From the NCBI RefSeq assembly GCF_039673065.1, contig NZ_JBDJKW010000002.1, positions 1 through 64,000 on the forward strand: DNA of 64,000 nt, written 5' to 3'. Position numbers and translations under genes: made by a program. This stretch comes from Allobosea sp039673065. Its GTDB lineage: Bacteria; Pseudomonadota; Alphaproteobacteria; Rhizobiales; Beijerinckiaceae. The stretch's first letter is position 1, and the number at the start of each line of letters is the position of its first letter. Below, in pieces: positions 1-8,659 of this stretch. The notes under the pieces were generated by a model. That model was not told the DNA's origin. It ran no database searches and was given only the letters and a program-made list of their open reading frames with translations.

Positions 1-151
1 GGAAGGCACCGAGATGGTCATGCCCGGCGACAACATCGCCATGGAAGTCCACCTCATCGTCCCGATCGCCATGGAAGAGAAGCTCCGCTTCGCTATCCGT
101 GAAGGCGGACGAACCGTCGGCGCCGGCGTCGTCGCAAACATCATCGAGTGA
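1..151 (+). CDS. tuf: Elongation factor Tu, C-terminal end (partial)
   Basis: The window opens inside a gene whose last 49 codons encode the end of EF-Tu domain 3, with the family motifs MPGDN, REGGRTVGAGVV and a terminal IIE. EF-Tu is the GTPase that carries aminoacyl-tRNA to the ribosome. The start lies outside the window, so domains 1 and 2 cannot be checked. It sits just upstream of rpsJ, as in the str-S10 arrangement of most alphaproteobacteria, separated by 69 bases holding a terminator-like hairpin. Confidence 0.95.
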   Translation, partial: EGTEMVMPGDNIAMEVHLIVPIAMEEKLRFAIREGGRTVGAGVVANIIE

Positions 152-166
152 ATGCGCTGATCTGAG

Positions 167-197
167 GGCGAGGGCCCCTCGCGGGCCTTCGCCTTTT
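167..197 (+). terminator. Terminator-like hairpin between tuf and rpsJ
   Basis: Arms at 167-177 and 183-193 pair over 11 bases with one G-U, around a 5-base loop, and are followed directly by four T. This resembles a weak rho-independent terminator or attenuator that could set the ratio of tuf to S10-operon transcripts. The T tract is short, so partial read-through is expected. Confidence 0.55.
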
Positions 198-220
198 CAC
201 GTCACGGAGACAACAAGACC

Positions 221-529
<309 letters not shown>

Positions 530-653
530 ATTGTCTCTGGGCGCGACGACGAGCGAGTAGCGTTTTCGTCCGACCGTCCACTGATCCGTTTAGCCGGGTC
601 CTCTGTTTCCGGGTGTTCCGGATGGACATGACCCCAAGGGAAGGTATGCACCG

Positions 654-1388
654 ATGCGTTCCGGTGTCATTGCACAGAAAGTCGGGATGACCCGCATCTT
701 CACGGATGCCGGGGAACACATTCCGGTCACGGTGCTGAAGCTCGACAACTGCCAGGTCGTCGCGCACCGCACGAAGGACAAGAACGGCTACGTCGCCGTG
801 CAGCTCGGGACTGGCCGCGCCAAGGTCAAGAACGTCTCGAAGGCGCAGCGCGGCCATTTCGCCGTCGCCAAGGTCGAGCCGAAGCAGAAGCTGGTCGAGT
901 TCCGCGTCAGCGACGACGCGTTGATTCCGGTCGGCGCCGAGCTCACCGCCGATCACTTCGTGGTCGGTCAGTTCGTCGACGTCAGCGGCACCACCACCGG
1001 TAAGGGTTTCGCCGGCGGTATGAAGCGCTGGAACTTCGGCGGTCTGCGTGCCACCCACGGTGTCTCGATCTCGCACCGCTCGATCGGTTCGACCGGTGGC
1101 CGTCAGGACCCGGGCAAGACCTTCAAGAACAAGAAGATGCCGGGTCACCTCGGTGTCGAGCGCGTCACCACGCAGAACCTGCGCGTCGTCCAGACGGACG
1201 CCGAGCGCGGCCTGATCCTGGTCGAGGGTGCGGTTCCCGGCGTCGCCGGCGGCTGGATCCACGTCCGCGACGCCGTGAAGCGCGCGCTGCCGAAGGACGC
1301 TCCGCTGCCTGGCAAGTTCAGGGTTGCCGGCGAAGGCAAGTCCGAAACGAATGAGGCTCCTGCGGCCAAGGCTGAGGAGAACGCGTGA
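654..1388 (+). CDS. rplC: 50S ribosomal protein L3
   Basis: The 244-residue product begins MRSGVIAQKVGMTRIF and carries the L3 signature near THGVSISHRSIGSTGGRQDPG, the loop that reaches the peptidyl transferase centre. It is about 35 residues longer than E. coli L3, with an Ala/Glu/Lys-rich tail (APAAKAEENA) of the kind common in alphaproteobacteria. GGAAGG lies just upstream of the start. Its TGA overlaps the rplD ATG by one base, suggesting translational coupling. Confidence 0.98.
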   Translation: MRSGVIAQKVGMTRIFTDAGEHIPVTVLKLDNCQVVAHRTKDKNGYVAVQLGTGRAKVKNVSKAQRGHFAVAKVEPKQKLVEFRVSDDALIPVGAELTADHFVVGQFVDVSGTTTGKGFAGGMKRWNFGGLRATHGVSISHRSIGSTGGRQDPGKTFKNKKMPGHLGVERVTTQNLRVVQTDAERGLILVEGAVPGVAGGWIHVRDAVKRALPKDAPLPGKFRVAGEGKSETNEAPAAKAEENA

Positions 1389-2008
1389 TGAAACTCGAAG
1401 TCACCACGCTCGAGGGCGGCAAGGCCGGCTCGGTCGAGCTCTCGGATGCGATCTTCGGCCTCGAGCCGCGCGCCGACCTGCTCGCCCGCATGGTGCGCTA
1501 CCAGCTCGCCAAGCGGCGCGCCGGCACGCACAAGTCGAAGGGCCGTTCGGAAGTCGATCGTACCCGCAAGAAGATCTACAAGCAGAAGGGCACCGGTGGC
1601 GCCCGTCACGGTGCGGCTTCGGCGCCGCAGTTCCGCGGCGGCGGCAAGGCCTTCGGTCCGGTCGTGCGCGAGCATGCCCATGACCTGCCGAAGAAGGTGC
1701 GCGCCCTGGCGCTGCGCCATGCGCTCTCGGCCAAGGCCAAGGACGCCGGCCTGATCATCATCGACGACGTCAAGCTGGCGGAGCCGAAGACGAAGGTGCT
1801 GCTCGGCCACTTCACCAAGCTGGACCTGTCCAGCGCCCTGGTGATCGGCGGCGACGAGATCGACGTGAACTTCGGCCTGGCGGCCCGTTCGATTCCGAAC
1901 GTGGACGTCCTGCCGATCCAGGGTATCAACGTCTATGACATCCTGCGTCGCGACAAGCTCGTGCTGACGCGCTCGGCTGTCGATGCGCTGGAGGCGCGCT
2001 TCAAATGA
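1388..2008 (+). CDS. rplD: 50S ribosomal protein L4
   Basis: The 206-residue L4 binds 23S rRNA with a globular domain and a basic loop (KGRSEVDRTRKKIYKQKGTG) that extends into the exit tunnel. In E. coli it also represses the S10 operon. ATG at 1388 is preferred over an in-frame GTG at 1385 because it overlaps the rplC stop in the usual coupled way. The gene overlaps rplW by four bases. Confidence 0.97.
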   Translation: MKLEVTTLEGGKAGSVELSDAIFGLEPRADLLARMVRYQLAKRRAGTHKSKGRSEVDRTRKKIYKQKGTGGARHGAASAPQFRGGGKAFGPVVREHAHDLPKKVRALALRHALSAKAKDAGLIIIDDVKLAEPKTKVLLGHFTKLDLSSALVIGGDEIDVNFGLAARSIPNVDVLPIQGINVYDILRRDKLVLTRSAVDALEARFK

Positions 2009-2313
2009 GCCAGTCCAAGTCCATCGATCCGCGTCATTACGACGTGATCGTCGCGCCGGTGATCACCGAGAAGGCGACCATGCTCTCCGAGCACAACAAG
2101 GTCGTCTTCGAGGTCGCCAAGACCGCGACGAAGCCGCAGATCAAGAGCGCGGTGGAGAAGCTGTTCGACGTCAAGGTGAAGAGCGTCAACACGCTCGTCA
2201 CCGAAGGCAAGATCAAGTTCTTCCGTGGCCGTATCGGCCAGCGCGCGGACGTCAAGAAGGCAGTGGTGACCCTCGAGGAAGGCCACTCCATCGACGTGAC
2301 CACGGGCCTCTGA
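2005..2313 (+). CDS. rplW: 50S ribosomal protein L23
   Basis: The 102-residue product contains the L23 core VITEKATMLSEHNKVVFEVA and a C-terminal basic strand. L23 lies at the exit tunnel and docks trigger factor and SRP. The start ATGA overlaps the rplD stop, and rplB follows after 16 bases. Length and order match the standard S10 operon. Confidence 0.97.
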   Translation: MSQSKSIDPRHYDVIVAPVITEKATMLSEHNKVVFEVAKTATKPQIKSAVEKLFDVKVKSVNTLVTEGKIKFFRGRIGQRADVKKAVVTLEEGHSIDVTTGL

Positions 2314-2329
2314 GGGAAGGATCGTCATC

Positions 2330-3172
2330 ATGGCTTTGAAGCACTTCAAGCCGATCACGCCGAGCCTTCGCCAGCTCGTGATCGTCGACCGGAGCGAGCT
2401 CTACAAGGGCAAGCCCGTCAAGGCGCTGACCGTGGGCAAGTCGTCCTCGGGCGGCCGCAACAACCTCGGCCGCATCACCGTCCGCTTCCGCGGCGGTGGG
2501 CACAAGCGCACCCTGCGCCTCATCGACTTCAAGCGTCGCGGCAAGGCGGGCGTGCCCGCCACCGTGGAGCGGATCGAGTACGATCCCAACCGCTCGGCCT
2601 TCATCGCCCTGATCAAGTATCAGGACGGCGAGCTCTCCTACATCCTGGCGCCGCAGCGCCTGGCGGTGGGCGATACGGTCGTGGCGGGTGACAGCGTCGA
2701 CGTGAAGCCCGGCAACGCCGCCCCGATGGGCACGCTGCCGATCGGCACGATCGTCCACAATGTCGAGCTCAAGATCGGCAAGGGCGGCGCTCTGGCGCGG
2801 TCCGCGGGCAACTACGCCCAGATCGTCGGTCGCGACCAGGGCTACGTCATCGTCCGCCTGAACTCGGGCGAGCAGCGCCTGATCAGCGGCCAGTGCTATG
2901 CGACTGTCGGTGCGGTTTCCAACCCGGACCACATGAACACCAACGACGGCAAGGCCGGCCGCAGCCGCTGGCTCGGCAAGCGCCCGCACAATCGTGGCGT
3001 GTCCATGAACCCGGTCGACCATCCCCACGGCGGCGGCGAAGGCCGTACCTCGGGCGGACGTCATCCGGTTACGCCCTGGGGTCTGCCGACCAAGGGCAAG
3101 AAGACCCGTTCGAACAAGCGGACCGACATCTTCATCGTGTCGAGCCGTCACGCCCGCAAGAAGAAGCACTGA
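2330..3172 (+). CDS. rplB: 50S ribosomal protein L2
   Basis: The 280-residue L2 helps form the peptidyl transferase centre and bridges the subunits. The signature NPVDHPHGGGEGRTSGGRHP near the C terminus holds the conserved histidine linked to peptidyl transfer activity. The N-terminal RGGGHKRTLRLIDFKR segment is the RNA-binding OB fold. It ends with a lysine-rich tail. rpsS begins 8 bases downstream. Confidence 0.98.
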   Translation: MALKHFKPITPSLRQLVIVDRSELYKGKPVKALTVGKSSSGGRNNLGRITVRFRGGGHKRTLRLIDFKRRGKAGVPATVERIEYDPNRSAFIALIKYQDGELSYILAPQRLAVGDTVVAGDSVDVKPGNAAPMGTLPIGTIVHNVELKIGKGGALARSAGNYAQIVGRDQGYVIVRLNSGEQRLISGQCYATVGAVSNPDHMNTNDGKAGRSRWLGKRPHNRGVSMNPVDHPHGGGEGRTSGGRHPVTPWGLPTKGKKTRSNKRTDIFIVSSRHARKKKH

Positions 3173-3180
3173 GGTCCGTC

Positions 3181-3459
3181 ATGGCGCGTTCGCTTTGGAA
3201 AGGTCCGTTCGTCGACGGATACCTCCTGAAGAAGGCCGAGGTCGCCCGTACCTCGAGCCGCTCTGAAGTCATCAAGATCTGGAGCCGACGCTCCACGATC
3301 CTGCCGCAGTTCGTCGGTCTGACGTTCGGCGTCTACAACGGCCACAAGCATGTGCCGGTGTCCGTGTCCGAGGAAATGGTGGGCCACAAGTTCGGCGAGT
3401 TCTCGCCGACGCGCACCTTCCCCGGCCATGCCGCCGACAAGAAGGCGAAGAGGAAGTAA
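3181..3459 (+). CDS. rpsS: 30S ribosomal protein S19
   Basis: The 92-residue product starts MARSLWKGPFVDGYLLKK and contains GHKFGEFSPTRTF, both S19 signatures. S19 binds the 30S head with S13. A longer in-frame reading upstream is rejected because it runs through rplB, and the ATG at 3181 is preceded by GAGG. rplV follows after three bases. Confidence 0.97.
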   Translation: MARSLWKGPFVDGYLLKKAEVARTSSRSEVIKIWSRRSTILPQFVGLTFGVYNGHKHVPVSVSEEMVGHKFGEFSPTRTFPGHAADKKAKRK

Positions 3460-3462
3460 GCC

Positions 3463-3846
3463 ATGGGTAAGCCTTCCGCCCCCCGTGCGCTGCCGGAAAA
3501 CGAAGCGGTTGCGGTCGCCCGCAATCTGCGCGTTTCCCCGCAGAAGCTGAACCTTCTCGCCCAGCTCATCCGCGGCAAGAAGGTCTCGACCGCGCTCGCC
3601 GACCTCGAGTTCTCGCGCAAGCGGATCTCGACCGACGTGCGCAAGTGCCTCCAGAGCGCGATCGCCAACGCCGAGAACAACCATGATCTCGATGTCGACG
3701 ATCTCGTCGTCGCCCAGGCCTTCGTCGGCAAGGCGCTGGTGATGAAGCGCTTCCACGCCCGCGCCCGCGGCCGTGGCGCCCGCATCATGAAGCCCTTCGC
3801 CAACATCACGATCGTGGTGCGCGAAGTCCAGGCGGCGAAGGCCTGA
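3463..3846 (+). CDS. rplV: 50S ribosomal protein L22
   Basis: The 127-residue L22 lines the exit tunnel. RNLRVSPQKLNLLAQLIRGK is the conserved N-terminal helix, and the C-terminal hairpin with FHARARGRGARIMKPF forms the tunnel constriction where macrolide-resistance mutations occur in other species. Nothing unusual is seen there. It sits between rpsS and rpsC. Confidence 0.97.
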   Translation: MGKPSAPRALPENEAVAVARNLRVSPQKLNLLAQLIRGKKVSTALADLEFSRKRISTDVRKCLQSAIANAENNHDLDVDDLVVAQAFVGKALVMKRFHARARGRGARIMKPFANITIVVREVQAAKA

Positions 3847-3856
3847 GGAGAGAACG

Positions 3857-4570
3857 ATGGGTCAGAAAATCAATCCGATCGGCCTTCGTCTCGGCATCAA
3901 CCGGACCTGGGATTCGCGCTGGTTCGCCAACAAGGGCGAGTACGGCAAGCTGCTCCACGAGGACATGGCCATCCGCGCCGCCCTCATGAAGCTGCTGAAG
4001 CAGGCCGCCGTCTCGAAGATCATCATCGAGCGTCCGCACCGTAAGTGCCGCGTCACCATCCACTCGGCGCGTCCGGGCGTGGTGATCGGCAAGAAGGGCG
4101 CCGACATCGAGAAGCTGCGCAAGGCCGTGGCCAAGCTCACCAAGGCCGATGTGACCATCAACATCGTCGAGGTGCGCAAGCCCGAGATCGACGCTACCCT
4201 GGTGGCCGATTCGATCGCCCAGCAGCTCGAGCGTCGTGTCGCCTTCCGTCGCGCCATGAAGCGCGCCGTGCAGTCGGCCATGCGTCTCGGTGCCGAGGGC
4301 ATCCGGATCAACTGCTCGGGCCGTCTCGGCGGCGCCGAGATCGCGCGCCTCGAATGGTATCGCGAAGGCCGGGTTCCGCTGCACACGCTGCGCGCCGACG
4401 TCGACTACGGCGTCGCCACGGCCTTCACGACCTACGGAACGTGCGGCATCAAGGTCTGGATCTTCAAGGGCGAGATCCTGGAACACGACCCGATGGCCCA
4501 GGACAAGCGTCTCTCCGACGAAGGCGGCCGCTCCGGCGAGCGTCGCGAGCGTCGCGAGCAGGCTGCGTAA
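3857..4570 (+). CDS. rpsC: 30S ribosomal protein S3
   Basis: The 237-residue S3 has an N-terminal type II KH domain with the GKKG loop (GVVIGKKGADIEKLRK, about residue 80) and the C-terminal S3 fold with GRLGGAEIARLEWYREGRVP. It lines the mRNA entry channel. A GAGGAGA ribosome-binding site precedes the ATG. The tail is rich in Arg and Glu. Confidence 0.98.
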   Translation: MGQKINPIGLRLGINRTWDSRWFANKGEYGKLLHEDMAIRAALMKLLKQAAVSKIIIERPHRKCRVTIHSARPGVVIGKKGADIEKLRKAVAKLTKADVTINIVEVRKPEIDATLVADSIAQQLERRVAFRRAMKRAVQSAMRLGAEGIRINCSGRLGGAEIARLEWYREGRVPLHTLRADVDYGVATAFTTYGTCGIKVWIFKGEILEHDPMAQDKRLSDEGGRSGERRERREQAA

Positions 4571-4588
4571 GGCTGATCGAGAAGAGCC

Positions 4589-5002
4589 ATGTTGCAACCG
4601 AAGAGAACCAAGTTCCGCAAGCAGTTCAAGGGCCGCATCTCCGGTGCGGCCAAGGGCGGCACGGACCTCAATTTCGGCCAGTTCGGTCTGAAGGCCCTGA
4701 TGCCCGAGCGCATCACCGCCCGTCAGATCGAGGCTGCCCGTCGCGCCATTACCCGCGCCATGAAGCGCGCGGGCCGCGTCTGGATCCGCGTGTTCCCGGA
4801 CGTGCCGGTGTCGAAGAAGCCGACCGAAGTCCGCATGGGTAAGGGCAAGGGTTCGCCGGAGTTCTGGGCGGCCAAGGTCAAGCCTGGCCGAATCATGTTC
4901 GAGATCGACGGCGTCGCCGAGGACACCGCCCGCGAGGCGCTGCGTCTCGGTGCGGCCAAGCTGCCGATCAAGACGCGCTTCATCCAGCGCATCGCCGAGT
5001 AA
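4589..5002 (+). CDS. rplP: 50S ribosomal protein L16
   Basis: The 137-residue product starts MLQPKRTKFRKQFKGR and contains the motif RMGKGKGSPEFWAAKVKPG. L16 organises the A-site region of the 50S subunit. The Arg in the RVFPD segment is the position hydroxylated by YcfD in E. coli, but no such enzyme is seen here. rpmC follows 10 bases after the stop. Confidence 0.97.
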   Translation: MLQPKRTKFRKQFKGRISGAAKGGTDLNFGQFGLKALMPERITARQIEAARRAITRAMKRAGRVWIRVFPDVPVSKKPTEVRMGKGKGSPEFWAAKVKPGRIMFEIDGVAEDTAREALRLGAAKLPIKTRFIQRIAE

Positions 5003-5012
5003 GGAGGGCGAG

Positions 5013-5225
5013 ATGAAATCGACTCAACGCCTGTCCGACCTCACGGTGATGAGCGCGGATCAGCTCCAGGAAGAGCTTCTCAAGCTCAAGAAGGAGCAGT
5101 TCAACCTGCGTTTCCAGCGCGCTACCGGCCAGCTCGAGAACACCTCGCGCGTCAGCCAGGTGCGCAAGGACATCGCCCGCATCAAGACGCTGCAGCGGTC
5201 CAAGACCGCTTCGGCGAGCGCCTGA
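5013..5225 (+). CDS. rpmC: 50S ribosomal protein L29
   Basis: The 70-residue product is a two-helix L29 with LKLKKEQFNLRFQRATGQLE. It sits by the exit tunnel next to L23. The ATG at 5013 has an AAGGAGG site 6 bases upstream, so this short start is chosen over a longer reading that overlaps rplP. rpsQ follows after 11 bases. Confidence 0.96.
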   Translation: MKSTQRLSDLTVMSADQLQEELLKLKKEQFNLRFQRATGQLENTSRVSQVRKDIARIKTLQRSKTASASA

Positions 5226-5236
5226 GGAGTTCGACC

Positions 5237-5479
5237 ATGCCGAAGCGCGTGCTGCAGGGCGTCGTCGTCAGCGACAAGCAGAACAAAACTGTTGTGGTTA
5301 AGGTGGAGCGGCGGTATACGCACCCGCTCCTGAAAAAGACGGTGCGTCGTTCGAAGAACTACCACGCCCATGACGAGGCGGGGACGTTCAAGATCGGCGA
5401 CACGGTCTGGATCGAGGAGTCGAAGCCCATTTCCAAGCTGAAAAGCTGGGTTGTGCTCGACGACGCTCCCAAGGCGTAA
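5237..5479 (+). CDS. rpsQ: 30S ribosomal protein S17
   Basis: The 80-residue OB-fold protein starts MPKRVLQGVVVSDKQNKTVV and includes KTVRRSKNYHAHDE, both S17 signatures. It is an early-binding protein of the 30S body. The ribosome-binding site is GAGGAG. A 110-base gap with a strong hairpin separates it from rplN, an unusually long space inside this operon. Confidence 0.97.
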   Translation: MPKRVLQGVVVSDKQNKTVVVKVERRYTHPLLKKTVRRSKNYHAHDEAGTFKIGDTVWIEESKPISKLKSWVVLDDAPKA

Positions 5480-5526
5480 GTCACATCACTGAGGCCAGGG
5501 GGCGATCGACCCCCGTCAGTCGTAGT

Positions 5527-5553
5527 CCGGGCAAGGCACCCGCCTTCGCCCGG
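5527..5553 (+). other. Intercistronic hairpin, rpsQ-rplN
   Basis: Arms at 5527-5537 and 5542-5553 pair as CCGGGCAAGGC with GCCTTCGCCCGG (one bulged base) around an ACCC loop. There is no T tract, so it is more likely an RNA-processing, stability or translational-regulation element than a terminator. Confidence 0.5.
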
Positions 5554-5589
5554 AAACCGCGCTGATATGAAGATGGAAGGATCAAGGCC

Positions 5590-5958
5590 ATGATCCAGGT
5601 GCAGACGAATCTCGACGTCGCCGACAACTCCGGCGCCCGTCGTGTGATGTGCATCAAGGTTCTGGGCGGCTCGAAGCGGCGTTATGCCCGCATCGGCGAC
5701 ATCATCGTTGTTTCGATCAAGGAAGCCATTCCGCGCGGTCGCGTGAAGAAGGGCGACGTCATGAAGGCGGTCGTCGTTCGCACCGCCAAGGACGTCAAGC
5801 GTCCCGACGGTTCGGTGATCCGTTTCGACCGCAATGCGGCCGTGCTGATCAACAACCAGAAGGAGCCGGTCGGCACGCGTATCTTCGGACCGGTTCCGCG
5901 CGAGCTTCGCGCCAAGAACCACATGAAGATCATTTCGCTCGCTCCCGAGGTGCTGTGA
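5590..5958 (+). CDS. rplN: 50S ribosomal protein L14
   Basis: The 122-residue beta-barrel protein starts MIQVQTNLDVADNSGARRVM, the classic L14 N terminus. It lies at the subunit interface and in E. coli is the target of the silencing factor RsfS. Length is exactly typical. Its TGA overlaps the rplX ATG by one base. Confidence 0.98.
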   Translation: MIQVQTNLDVADNSGARRVMCIKVLGGSKRRYARIGDIIVVSIKEAIPRGRVKKGDVMKAVVVRTAKDVKRPDGSVIRFDRNAAVLINNQKEPVGTRIFGPVPRELRAKNHMKIISLAPEVL

Positions 5959-6275
5959 TGGCTGCGAAGATCAAGAAGGGCGACAAGGTCGTCGTCCTCG
6001 CTGGCCGCGACAAGGGCAAGGACGGCGAAGTCCTCCAGGTCCTTCCGAAGGACGGTCGCGCCATCGTGCGCGGCGTGAACCTCGTCAAGCGCCACACCAA
6101 GGCCTCGGCGCAGTCCGAGGGCGGCATCATCAGCAAGGAAGCCACGATCGACCTGTCGAACCTGGCCGTTGCCGATCCGAAGGACGGCAAGCCGACCCGC
6201 GTCGGCTTCAAGGTGCTCGATGACGGCCGCAAGGTCCGTTTCGCCAAGCGTTCGGGGGATCTGATCGATGGCTGA
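5958..6275 (+). CDS. rplX: 50S ribosomal protein L24
   Basis: The 105-residue product starts MAAKIKKGDKVVVLAGRDKG, a KOW motif typical of L24, one of the assembly initiators of the 50S subunit. GGIISKEATIDLSNLAV is the conserved second half. The start overlaps the rplN stop by one base, and the end overlaps rplE by eight bases, indicating tight coupling. Confidence 0.97.
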   Translation: MAAKIKKGDKVVVLAGRDKGKDGEVLQVLPKDGRAIVRGVNLVKRHTKASAQSEGGIISKEATIDLSNLAVADPKDGKPTRVGFKVLDDGRKVRFAKRSGDLIDG

Positions 6276-6834
6276 CAATCAGCAGGCGGCTCTCTCGCCG
6301 CGCCTGAAGAAGCATTACGAGGACGTCGTTCGTCCCGCGATGATCAAGGAATTCGGCTACAAGAACGTCATGGAAGTGCCGACCATTGAGAAGGTCGTCA
6401 TCAACATGGGCGTTGGCGAAGCCACTGCCGACCGTAAGAAGGTCGACAACGCCGCGGGCGATCTCGCCCTCATCGCCGGCCAGCGGCCGGTGATCACCAA
6501 GGCCCGTCTCGCGATCGCCGGCTTCAAGCTGCGCGAGAACATGCCGGTGGGCTGCAAGGTCACGCTGCGCAAGACGCGTATGTTCGAGTTCGTCGACCGG
6601 CTCGTCACCATCGCCCTGCCGCGCGTGCGCGACTTCCGTGGTCTGAACCCGAAGTCGTTCGACGGGCGCGGCAATTTCGCGCTCGGGATCAAGGAGCACA
6701 TCGTGTTCCCCGAGATCAACTACGACAAGGTCGACCAGGTGTTGGGTATGGACGTGATCGTCTGCACGACCGCCAAGTCGGATGACGAGGCGCGCGCCCT
6801 GCTCAAGCATTTCAACTTCCCGTTCCGGCAGTGA
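6268..6834 (+). CDS. rplE: 50S ribosomal protein L5
   Basis: The 188-residue L5 has the signature VVINMGVGEATADRKKVDNA and an end rich in Asp and Phe. It binds 5S rRNA and contacts S13 in an inter-subunit bridge. The N terminus is about 10 residues longer than in E. coli, as is common in alphaproteobacteria. The start lies within the 3' end of rplX. Confidence 0.97.
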   Translation: MADNQQAALSPRLKKHYEDVVRPAMIKEFGYKNVMEVPTIEKVVINMGVGEATADRKKVDNAAGDLALIAGQRPVITKARLAIAGFKLRENMPVGCKVTLRKTRMFEFVDRLVTIALPRVRDFRGLNPKSFDGRGNFALGIKEHIVFPEINYDKVDQVLGMDVIVCTTAKSDDEARALLKHFNFPFRQ

Positions 6835-6870
6835 GCCGACCGGCTCATACGCGGAAACCAGGAGAGATCG

Positions 6871-7176
6871 ATGGCTAAGAAGAGCTCCGTCGAGAACAAC
6901 AACCGCCGCAAGGCTCTCGTGAAGAAGTTCGCGGGCCGCCGCGCCCGTCTTCTCGCGATCGCCAATGACGACACCCAGTCGATGGACGAGCGTTTCCTCG
7001 CTCGCCTGAAGCTGGCCGAGCTGCCGCGCAATTCGGCCGGCATTCGCGTGCGCAACCGCTGCGAAGTCACCGGTCGTCCGCGCGCGTTCTACCGCAAGCT
7101 GCAGATGTCGCGTGTCGCCCTGCGCGAGCTCGGCAACAAGGGCCTGATCCCGGGCCTGGTCAAGTCGAGCTGGTGA
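6871..7176 (+). CDS. rpsN: 30S ribosomal protein S14 (zinc-independent form)
   Basis: The 101-residue product is the long, zinc-free S14 class. It contains NRCEVTGRPRAFYRKLQMSR but lacks the paired CXXC motifs of the short zinc form. S14 completes the 30S head with S3 and S10. A CAGGAGA ribosome-binding site precedes the ATG. Confidence 0.97.
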   Translation: MAKKSSVENNNRRKALVKKFAGRRARLLAIANDDTQSMDERFLARLKLAELPRNSAGIRVRNRCEVTGRPRAFYRKLQMSRVALRELGNKGLIPGLVKSSW

Positions 7177-7188
7177 GGAGGAACGATC

Positions 7189-7587
7189 ATGGCGATCATC
7201 GATCCGCTCGGCGACATGCTGACCCGCATCCGCAACGCGCAGATGCGGCGTAAGTCGCGCGTCACCACCCCGGGCTCCAAGCTGCGCGCTCGCGTGCTCG
7301 ACGTGCTCCAGGCCGAAGGCTACATCCGTGGCTATTCGACCGCCGAGTTCGGCAACGGCCGCACTGAGTTCGACATCGAGCTCAAGTACCACGAGGGCCA
7401 GCCGGTCATCCGCTCGATCTCGCGGGTGTCGAAGCCGGGCCGTCGCGTGTACTCCTCGGTCGAGACCATGCCGCGCGTGGCCGACGGCCTCGGCGTCACC
7501 ATCGTCTCCACGCCCCGTGGCGTGATGCCCGATCACCTTGCCCGCGAGCAGAACGTGGGTGGCGAAGTGCTCTGCAAGGTCTTCTGA
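7189..7587 (+). CDS. rpsH: 30S ribosomal protein S8
   Basis: The 132-residue product starts IIDPLGDMLTRIRNAQMRRK and ends with STPRGVMPDHLAREQNVGGE and a Cys-Lys-Val-Phe tail, both typical of S8. S8 nucleates the central domain of 16S rRNA and in E. coli represses the spc operon through an rplE site. No such site was verified here. The ribosome-binding site is GAGGAG. Confidence 0.97.
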   Translation: MAIIDPLGDMLTRIRNAQMRRKSRVTTPGSKLRARVLDVLQAEGYIRGYSTAEFGNGRTEFDIELKYHEGQPVIRSISRVSKPGRRVYSSVETMPRVADGLGVTIVSTPRGVMPDHLAREQNVGGEVLCKVF

Positions 7588-7621
7588 CCTTTCACAGCCG
7601 CTGCTCATCAGGAGAAATCCA

Positions 7622-8155
7622 ATGTCTCGTATCGGTAAGAAGCCTGTTCCGGTTCCCGCTGGCGTCACCGCCAACGTTTCCGGCCAGCTCGTCAAGATCA
7701 AGGGCTCGAAGGGCGAGATGTCCTTCGAGGTTCCCGAGGACGTCTCGGTCTCGCTCGAGGACGGTGCGATCTCGGTCCAGCCGCGTCACGCCACCAAGCG
7801 CGCCCGCGCCCTCTGGGGCACCTCGCGCGCCCGCATCAACAACCTGGTCGTCGGCACGACCTCCGGCTTCGAGAAGAAGCTCGAGATCAACGGCGTCGGC
7901 TACAAGGCCGCCGTCACCGGCAAGGTGCTGAAACTGTCGCTCGGCTTCAGCCACGACATCGACTATGAGATCCCGGCCGGCGTCACGATCACGACGCCGA
8001 AGCCGACGGAGATCGTCGTCGCCGGCATCGACAAGCAGGTCGTCGGCCAGATCGCCGCGGAGATCCGCGACTATCGCGGCCCCGAGCCCTACAAGGGTAA
8101 GGGCGTCAAGTACGCCGGCGAGTTCATCTTCCGCAAGGAAGGCAAGAAGAAGTAA
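7622..8155 (+). CDS. rplF: 50S ribosomal protein L6
   Basis: The 177-residue product starts MSRIGKKPVPVPAGVTANVS and ends with the L6 signature PEPYKGKGVKYAGEFIFRKE. L6 has two similar domains near the sarcin-ricin loop. The ATG at 7622 is preceded by AGGAGA. A longer reading through the end of rpsH is rejected. Confidence 0.97.
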   Translation: MSRIGKKPVPVPAGVTANVSGQLVKIKGSKGEMSFEVPEDVSVSLEDGAISVQPRHATKRARALWGTSRARINNLVVGTTSGFEKKLEINGVGYKAAVTGKVLKLSLGFSHDIDYEIPAGVTITTPKPTEIVVAGIDKQVVGQIAAEIRDYRGPEPYKGKGVKYAGEFIFRKEGKKK

Positions 8156-8166
8156 GGACGCCAGCC

Positions 8167-8529
8167 ATGAGCAAGCAGACAGTTCTGACTGCGCGCCGCA
8201 AGGCCCGCGTCCGCCGCGCCATCAAGGCCGTTGCCAACGGCCGCGCCCGCCTGTCGGTGCATCGCACCGGCAAGCAGATCTACGCGCAGATCATCGACGA
8301 CGTGAAGGGCGTCACGCTGGCTTCGGCCTCGTCGCTCGACAAGGACATCCGCGCCGACATCAAGTCGGGCGCGAATGTCGAGGCCGCTGCGCAGATCGGC
8401 AAGATCATCGCCGAGCGCGCCGTCAAGGCCGGCGTCAAGGAAGTCGTGTTCGATCGCGGCTCCTACATCTATCACGGCCGCGTCAAGGCGCTGGCCGATG
8501 CCGCCCGCGAGGGTGGTCTGAGCTTCTGA
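8167..8529 (+). CDS. rplR: 50S ribosomal protein L18
   Basis: The 120-residue L18 binds 5S rRNA with L5. Motifs include RLSVHRTGKQIYAQIIDD and a C-terminal FDRGSYIYHGRVKALADAAR, which is diagnostic. It follows rplF by 11 bases and is followed by an unusually long 130-base gap before rpsE. Confidence 0.97.
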   Translation: MSKQTVLTARRKARVRRAIKAVANGRARLSVHRTGKQIYAQIIDDVKGVTLASASSLDKDIRADIKSGANVEAAAQIGKIIAERAVKAGVKEVVFDRGSYIYHGRVKALADAAREGGLSF

Positions 8530-8545
8530 TCCGTCAGAGCGTGCG

Positions 8546-8572
8546 GTGCGGGAGGCCCTGGGCCTTCCGCAT
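8546..8572 (+). other. Intercistronic hairpin, rplR-rpsE
   Basis: Arms of about 12 bases (GTGCGGGAGGCC with GGCCTTCCGCAT, including two wobble pairs) form a strong hairpin in the rplR-rpsE gap. The following bases are only moderately T-rich. A second GC-rich hairpin follows at roughly 8590-8612. Function is unknown; attenuation or mRNA processing is plausible. Confidence 0.45.
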
Positions 8573-8659
8573 CGTTCCTGTTTGAGAAGGCCGCCCCGTC
8601 CGGGGCGCTCGAGCGAGCGGCAGGCGAAGACGCCCCGGCCGCGCAAGTAAGAGGATGAC